Assembly: GCA_947455805.1 (NCBI GenBank)
Contig: CANGSN010000027.1
Span: 1-14,057 of the forward strand
Length of the DNA stretch: 14,057 nucleotides
Source of the DNA: Planctomycetota bacterium
GTDB taxonomy: Bacteria; Planctomycetota; UBA1135; UBA2386
Direction of reading: 5' to 3'
The translations under genes and the position numbers were made by a program. The stretch's first letter is position 1, and each line of letters starts with the position of its first letter. The notes under the pieces were generated by a model. The model searched no databases, was not told where the DNA came from, and was given only the letters and a program-made list of their open reading frames with translations. This document shows positions 13,624 through 14,057 of the stretch, piece after piece.

Positions 13624-14057
13624 ATGGCTGCGAAGCGACGATCTCCAGTGGGACAGACCAAGGCCGAAGCGGTCCAAGATGGTGGCTCGAAGGCTGTTCG
13701 CGGCCAGCGCTCCACTGGAGAACGTGCCACCCCGCTGCTGCCGTTCCGCACCGGGCGCGGCGGTGCGCGAAAGGGTGCCGGTCGCAAGCCGAAGATCCCC
13801 GGCCGACCTGGCGTCGACCACCGCGAGCGCGCCCCGCTCGGCAAGCGCTTCCCCGTGCACGTCACCCTCAAGCTGCGCAGCGGCTTGCCGCGCTTGCGCA
13901 GCAAGCGCGAATACGAAACCCTTCGCGCGGCGTTCGCCGCCGGCTGCCAACGCAAACTCGCCGGCACGTTCCGCCTCTGCCACTACGCAGTCCTCAACGA
14001 CCACCTGCACCTGCTCTGCGAGGCCGAATCCCGCGCCGCCCTCTCCCGCGGCCTGCA
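13624..14057 (+). CDS. REP-associated tyrosine (HUH) transposase, partial N-terminus (144 aa)
   Basis: The gene starts at ATG 13624 and runs off the right edge. Residues 1-45 are a Lys/Arg/Gln-rich lead. The motif GRGGARKGAGRKPKIPGRPG (44-63) and LGKRFPVHVTLKLRSGLPRL (72-91) are characteristic of a group of REP-associated/Y1 transposases. The HUH metal-binding element appears as HLH (H127-L-H129) in NDHLHLLCEAESRAALSRG. The catalytic tyrosine is expected downstream of the window edge. These single-strand transposases process palindromic REP elements; no REP clusters could be proven in the window. The gene begins only about 10 bp beyond the edge of the IS481-type remnant, so the insertion may have replaced its native promoter. 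The gene is intact up to the edge. Confidence 0.75.
   Translation, partial: MAAKRRSPVGQTKAEAVQDGGSKAVRGQRSTGERATPLLPFRTGRGGARKGAGRKPKIPGRPGVDHRERAPLGKRFPVHVTLKLRSGLPRLRSKREYETLRAAFAAGCQRKLAGTFRLCHYAVLNDHLHLLCEAESRAALSRGL

Overview
The window is high-GC (roughly two-thirds or more G+C by eye) and almost fully coding. Few genes show a Shine-Dalgarno-like sequence. An ECF sigma factor fused through one membrane helix to a roughly 760-residue extracytoplasmic region, and a kinase-type N-terminal helix on a small VOC protein, point to a Planctomycetota-like bacterium; another high-GC group with complex signalling, such as Myxococcota, is possible. The outer-membrane porin shows a Gram-negative envelope. 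The lineage call is an inference from gene content.

Layout. Positions 1-590 (minus) hold the N-terminal part of a Rossmann-type FAD amine oxidase/protoporphyrinogen-oxidase-like enzyme that runs off the left edge. Positions 680-1981 (minus) encode an OprP/OprO-like porin, with two hairpins between these genes. A 379-bp divergent gap leads to 2361-4304 (plus), a single-subunit cytoplasmic molybdopterin/4Fe-4S oxidoreductase. It is joined by an ATGA overlap to 4301-5737, a TM0106-type RecB/Cas4-like nuclease with a complete four-cysteine set. Its stop codon abuts that of the convergent gene 5738-6874 (minus), a secreted HEAT-like/beta-propeller protein.

Next comes a small VOC-fold protein (6950-7420), then a regulatory stretch with two near-identical 20-bp palindromes (7443-7462 and 7471-7490), then the membrane-tethered sigma factor (7589-10612). 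An MFS drug-type transporter (10699-12081) and a formate/nitrite channel of the FocA family (12120-12932) follow on the same strand, 38 bp apart. The right end is mobile DNA: an internally deleted, frameshifted IS481-type remnant (about 13183-13613, minus) and the start of an HUH (REP-associated tyrosine) transposase (13624 to the edge, plus).

How the genes may work together. The molybdoenzyme and the nuclease are translationally coupled and both appear to be Fe-S proteins, but no known pathway joins them. The sigma factor carries its own candidate sensor region, and no separate anti-sigma gene lies beside it. The twin palindromes sit 99 bp upstream of its start and are probably its operator. 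The FocA channel could feed formate to the molybdoenzyme, but the two lie about 8 kb apart and this is only a hypothesis. The most unusual items are the tethered sigma factor with its twin operators and the molybdoenzyme-nuclease pair.
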